Below, piece after piece: positions 61,102-64,000 of a stretch of DNA of 64,000 nucleotides (the stretch's first letter is position 1; every line of letters begins with the position of its first letter). The stretch is from Pseudomonas fluorescens. Lineage in GTDB: Bacteria > Pseudomonadota > Gammaproteobacteria > Pseudomonadales > Pseudomonadaceae. A program made the position numbers and the translations under genes. The notes under the pieces were generated by a model. That model was not told the DNA's origin and made no database searches. It saw nothing but the letters and a program-made list of their open reading frames with translations. The stretch is taken from the NCBI RefSeq assembly GCF_902498065.1, contig NZ_CABVIR010000005.1, positions 124,001-188,000 of the forward strand, in the 5' to 3' direction.

Positions 61102-64000
61102 ATGCCGAAATCTGTTGACCGTGTTCCGCCGATGCCACGTATTCAGGCGCTTGACCCGAAACGGTCCGAGCAGAGCTGGGAAAGCGCGCCGCAGCTGCTG
61201 GCCGCCCTCAATGGCGCGCGCTTGGGTGCCTGGTATTGGGACATCGAGCGCGGCCAGATCAGCTGGTCGCGAGGTACGCAGGCACTGTTCGGTTTCGATC
61301 CCCGGCAACCGTTGCCGGCGGATCTGGAATACCTCGACCTGCTGCCGCCCGAAGACCGGGCTAAAACCATTCGTGCATTCCACGCAGTGATCGCCGGCGC
61401 GCCGCTGGAACAGGCGATGCACCACCGCATCCGCTGGCCCGACGGCAGCCTGCACTGGCTGGAGATCAATGGAAGCCTGCTGCCGGACAAACACGGCCGG
61501 CCGCGCATGATCGGGGTGATCCGCGAGATCACCCACCAGCGTCAACGCGAACAGGCGCTGAGCAGCTCGGAAAAACGCTTTGCGACGCTCTTTCACCTGT
61601 GCCCGAACATGGTGCTGCTGACTCGCCAGGAAGACGGCCTGATCTCCGAAGCCAACCAATACTTCGAAAGCCTGTTCGGCTGGCCGGTGCAAAACGCGAT
61701 TGGCCGCACCACGATCGAACTGGGCCTTTGGGTGTACCCCGAACAACGGGAAAAACTGGTCAAGGCAACCAAGGCCAAAGGCGAGCTGGTCAGCATGGAG
61801 GTGCAGTTTCGCGCCAGCAATGGTCAGGTCCACGACGGCATTCTCAGCGCGCAAAAAGTCGAACTCGAGGGCCAGCCCTATCTGCTCAGCACTTTCCTCG
61901 ACACCACTGAACGCAAGGCTGCCGAACTCGCCCTGAAGGACAGCCAGGAGCGCCTCGATCTGGCGCTGGACTCGGCGCAACTCGGCACCTGGGACTGGCA
62001 CATTCCCAGCGGCATGCTCTATGGCTCGGCCCGCGCCGCCCAACTGCACGGGCTGGAAGCAAAACCGTTCCATGAATCCTTCGAAGAGTTTTTCGAAGGC
62101 GTGCCCGGCGAAGAGCGCGACAGCATGCGCGATGCCTATCGCAGCCTGCGCGAAGGCCCGGCCGGCAACTATCAATTGACCTACCGCGTGCAGCTGACAG
62201 ACGGCAGTTCACGCTACCTGGAAAGCCGCGCTCGGCTCTACCGCGATGAAAACGGCGTCCCGTTTCGCATGGCGGGCACCTTGCTGGACATCACCGATCA
62301 GGTCGAGCGCGAACAGAAGCTGGTGGCCTCCGAAGAGAAATTTGCCACCCTGTTCCAGGTCAGCCCGGACCCGATCTGCGTCACCCGCCAGGACACCGGC
62401 CAGTTCATCGAGATCAATTCCAGTTTCACCCAGACCTTTGGCTGGAGCACCACCGAGGTGCTTGGTCGCAGCGCCGATGAAATCGGCCTGTGGGACGCCT
62501 CGGCGAAAAGCCTGCGCCGGATCGAACAAGTCATCCGCGAACAGGGCCTCAACAACGTCGCCATCCTCGTTCAGCACAAGGACGGCCAATCGCTGACCTG
62601 CGTGATTTCCAGCCGCCAGATCAGCGTCGGCAATCAGCCGTGCATCGTCACAACTTTGCGCGACATCACCCAACAACAACGCTCGGAAGCGGCGCTCAAG
62701 GCCAGTGAAGAGAAGTTCGCCAAAGCCTTCCACTCCAGTCCCGACGCCATCACCATCACCGAACGCGACACCGGGCGCTATCTGGAGGTCAACGACGGCT
62801 TCTGCCGCCTGACGGGCTATCGCGCCGATGAGGTGGTCGGCCGCACGGTGTATCAGGTCGGCATCTGGGCCGAAGAAAAACAACGCTCGGCACTGCTCGC
62901 CGAGCTGCAGATCAAGGGCCGGGTGCACCACCAGGAAATGCTCGGCCGCAACAAGCGCGGCGAACTGTTGACCGTCGAAGTCTCGGTGGAACCGATCACC
63001 CTCAACGAAACCGCGTGCCTGCTGCTGACCGCGCGGGACGTCAGCCTGTTGAAAAACGCCGAAGCGCAGATCCGCCACCTGGCCTACCACGACCCGCTGA
63101 CCAATCTGCCTAACCGCGCACTGCTGATGGATCGCCTGAGCCAGCAGATCGCCCTGCTAAAACGCCACAACCTGCGCGGCGCGTTGATGTTTCTTGATCT
63201 CGACCACTTCAAGCACATCAACGATTCGCTCGGCCACCCAGTGGGCGATACGGTGCTGAAAATCATCACGGCGCGCCTTGAAGCCAGCGTGCGCATGGAA
63301 GACACCGTGGCGCGCCTGGGCGGCGACGAATTCGTGGTGCTGCTCAGTGGCCTGGAAGGTTCGCGCAATGAAGTCAGCGCGCAGGTCCGCGAGCTGGCGG
63401 ACACCTTGCGCGAACTGCTGTCGGAACCGATGTTCCTTGACGGCCAGCGACTGCAAGTGACACCGAGTATCGGTATCGCACTGATTCCCGATCATGGTTC
63501 GACCCCGACCGACCTGCTCAAACGCGCCGACATCGCGCTGTATCGGGCCAAGGATTCGGGGCGTAACACCACGCAGATGTATCACAACACCATGCAGAAG
63601 GCCGCCAGTGAACGCCTGCGCATGGAAACCGACCTGCGCCTGGCGCTTTCCCGGGGCGAGTTCAACGTGCATTACCAGCCGCAGGTGGACGCCCGCGACA
63701 ATCGCATCGTTGGCGCCGAGGCGCTGGTGCGCTGGAACCATCCGGAGCTCGGCGCGCAATCGCCCACCGAATTCATCAAGATCCTGGAAGACAGCGGGCT
63801 GATTCTGGAAGTTGGCACCTGGATCCTCGATGAAGCCTGCGATGCCTTCAAACAGTTGATCGCCAAGGGCCTGATCGACCCGCTCGACTTCAGCCTGTGC
63901 GTGAACATCAGCCCACGGCAATTCCGCCAGAAAGACTTCGTCGAGCGCATTGAGCACAGCCTCGCCAGCCACGGCCTGCCCTGCTCGCTGTTGAAGCTGG
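61102..64000 (+). CDS. PAS-GGDEF-EAL c-di-GMP signalling protein, 3' end cut by the window
   Basis: 966 codons are present and the frame is open at the edge. Five PAS-type sensor domains occur in tandem (about residues 30-150, 155-275, 279-400, 409-527 and 534-655), several starting with SSEKRFATLFHLCPN- or SEEKFATLFQVSPD-like segments. A GGDEF domain follows from about 660, with an intact active-site motif at 740-744 (RLGGDEFVVLL). An EAL domain starts at about 838 with EAL at 873-875 (GAEALVRW); the visible part keeps the Mg-site Glu and NISPRQFRQKDF. No membrane segment is seen, so the protein is cytosolic and could make and/or break c-di-GMP. ATG after a weak AAGG site. Confidence 0.93.
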   Translation, partial: MPKSVDRVPPMPRIQALDPKRSEQSWESAPQLLAALNGARLGAWYWDIERGQISWSRGTQALFGFDPRQPLPADLEYLDLLPPEDRAKTIRAFHAVIAGAPLEQAMHHRIRWPDGSLHWLEINGSLLPDKHGRPRMIGVIREITHQRQREQALSSSEKRFATLFHLCPNMVLLTRQEDGLISEANQYFESLFGWPVQNAIGRTTIELGLWVYPEQREKLVKATKAKGELVSMEVQFRASNGQVHDGILSAQKVELEGQPYLLSTFLDTTERKAAELALKDSQERLDLALDSAQLGTWDWHIPSGMLYGSARAAQLHGLEAKPFHESFEEFFEGVPGEERDSMRDAYRSLREGPAGNYQLTYRVQLTDGSSRYLESRARLYRDENGVPFRMAGTLLDITDQVEREQKLVASEEKFATLFQVSPDPICVTRQDTGQFIEINSSFTQTFGWSTTEVLGRSADEIGLWDASAKSLRRIEQVIREQGLNNVAILVQHKDGQSLTCVISSRQISVGNQPCIVTTLRDITQQQRSEAALKASEEKFAKAFHSSPDAITITERDTGRYLEVNDGFCRLTGYRADEVVGRTVYQVGIWAEEKQRSALLAELQIKGRVHHQEMLGRNKRGELLTVEVSVEPITLNETACLLLTARDVSLLKNAEAQIRHLAYHDPLTNLPNRALLMDRLSQQIALLKRHNLRGALMFLDLDHFKHINDSLGHPVGDTVLKIITARLEASVRMEDTVARLGGDEFVVLLSGLEGSRNEVSAQVRELADTLRELLSEPMFLDGQRLQVTPSIGIALIPDHGSTPTDLLKRADIALYRAKDSGRNTTQMYHNTMQKAASERLRMETDLRLALSRGEFNVHYQPQVDARDNRIVGAEALVRWNHPELGAQSPTEFIKILEDSGLILEVGTWILDEACDAFKQLIAKGLIDPLDFSLCVNISPRQFRQKDFVERIEHSLASHGLPCSLLKL

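Overview
This window is bacterial chromosome from a Pseudomonas, most likely of the fluorescens group. The evidence is the high GC content and several gene orders typical of Pseudomonas: thrS-infC-rpmI-rplT-pheST, and leuC-leuD-(methyltransferase)-leuB-asd-usg-fimV-truA-trpF-accD-folC-(SPOR protein)-cvpA-purF-metZ. Other pointers are an RsmE-type CsrA paralogue, a DUF1654 protein, a cell-surface-signalling siderophore receptor and Pseudomonas-type REP palindromes.

Layout. 1-5.7 kb (minus strand): translation genes thrS, infC (ATT start), rpmI, rplT, pheS and the 5' part of pheT, with a terminator-like hairpin before pheS. 6-8.1 kb: small genes (a secreted 100-residue protein, a cold-shock protein, an I78-type inhibitor lipoprotein, two small unknowns). 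8.1-15.3 kb (minus): a complete ribose operon rbsBACRKD that ends in a periplasmic nucleoside hydrolase, with a readable promoter and a LacI-type operator. 15.3-20.4 kb: a FlxA-like protein, periplasmic glutaminase-asparaginase, a DUF1654-endA pair behind a LexA box, a SPOR-like lipoprotein, rsmE, a DUF2214 membrane protein and an unknown.

20.4-23.55 kb is a decayed island at tRNA-Val(GAC). A 79-bp direct repeat brackets an SGNH hydrolase, Rz/Rz1 spanins and a GH19 endolysin. An integrase 3' remnant lies beside each repeat copy, which suggests two successive integrations into the same tRNA. 23.7-36.7 kb is catabolic: a PuuB-like oxidase; a molybdenum hydroxylase with its XdhC factor, 2Fe-2S subunit and tri-haem cytochrome; and a LysR regulator divergent from a transporter, L-rhamnonate dehydratase, KDR aldolase and aldehyde dehydrogenase. 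36.7-40.7 kb (minus) is a FecI-FecR-TonB receptor system with a Fur-like box. 40.9-41.3 kb holds a tRNA-Val/Asp/Asp cluster.

41.4-60 kb (minus) is the long biosynthetic block (methionine, purine, fatty acid, folate, tryptophan, lysine/threonine/methionine precursor and leucine genes) with fimV and truA inside it. The window ends with a LysR gene divergent from leuC and a large PAS-GGDEF-EAL c-di-GMP enzyme cut by the right edge.

No CRISPR array, rRNA gene or intact transposase was seen. The least ordinary parts are the doubly occupied tRNA-Val site, the LexA box on the DUF1654-endA promoter, the nucleoside hydrolase joined to the ribose operon, and the regulatory hairpins before pheS and rbsB.
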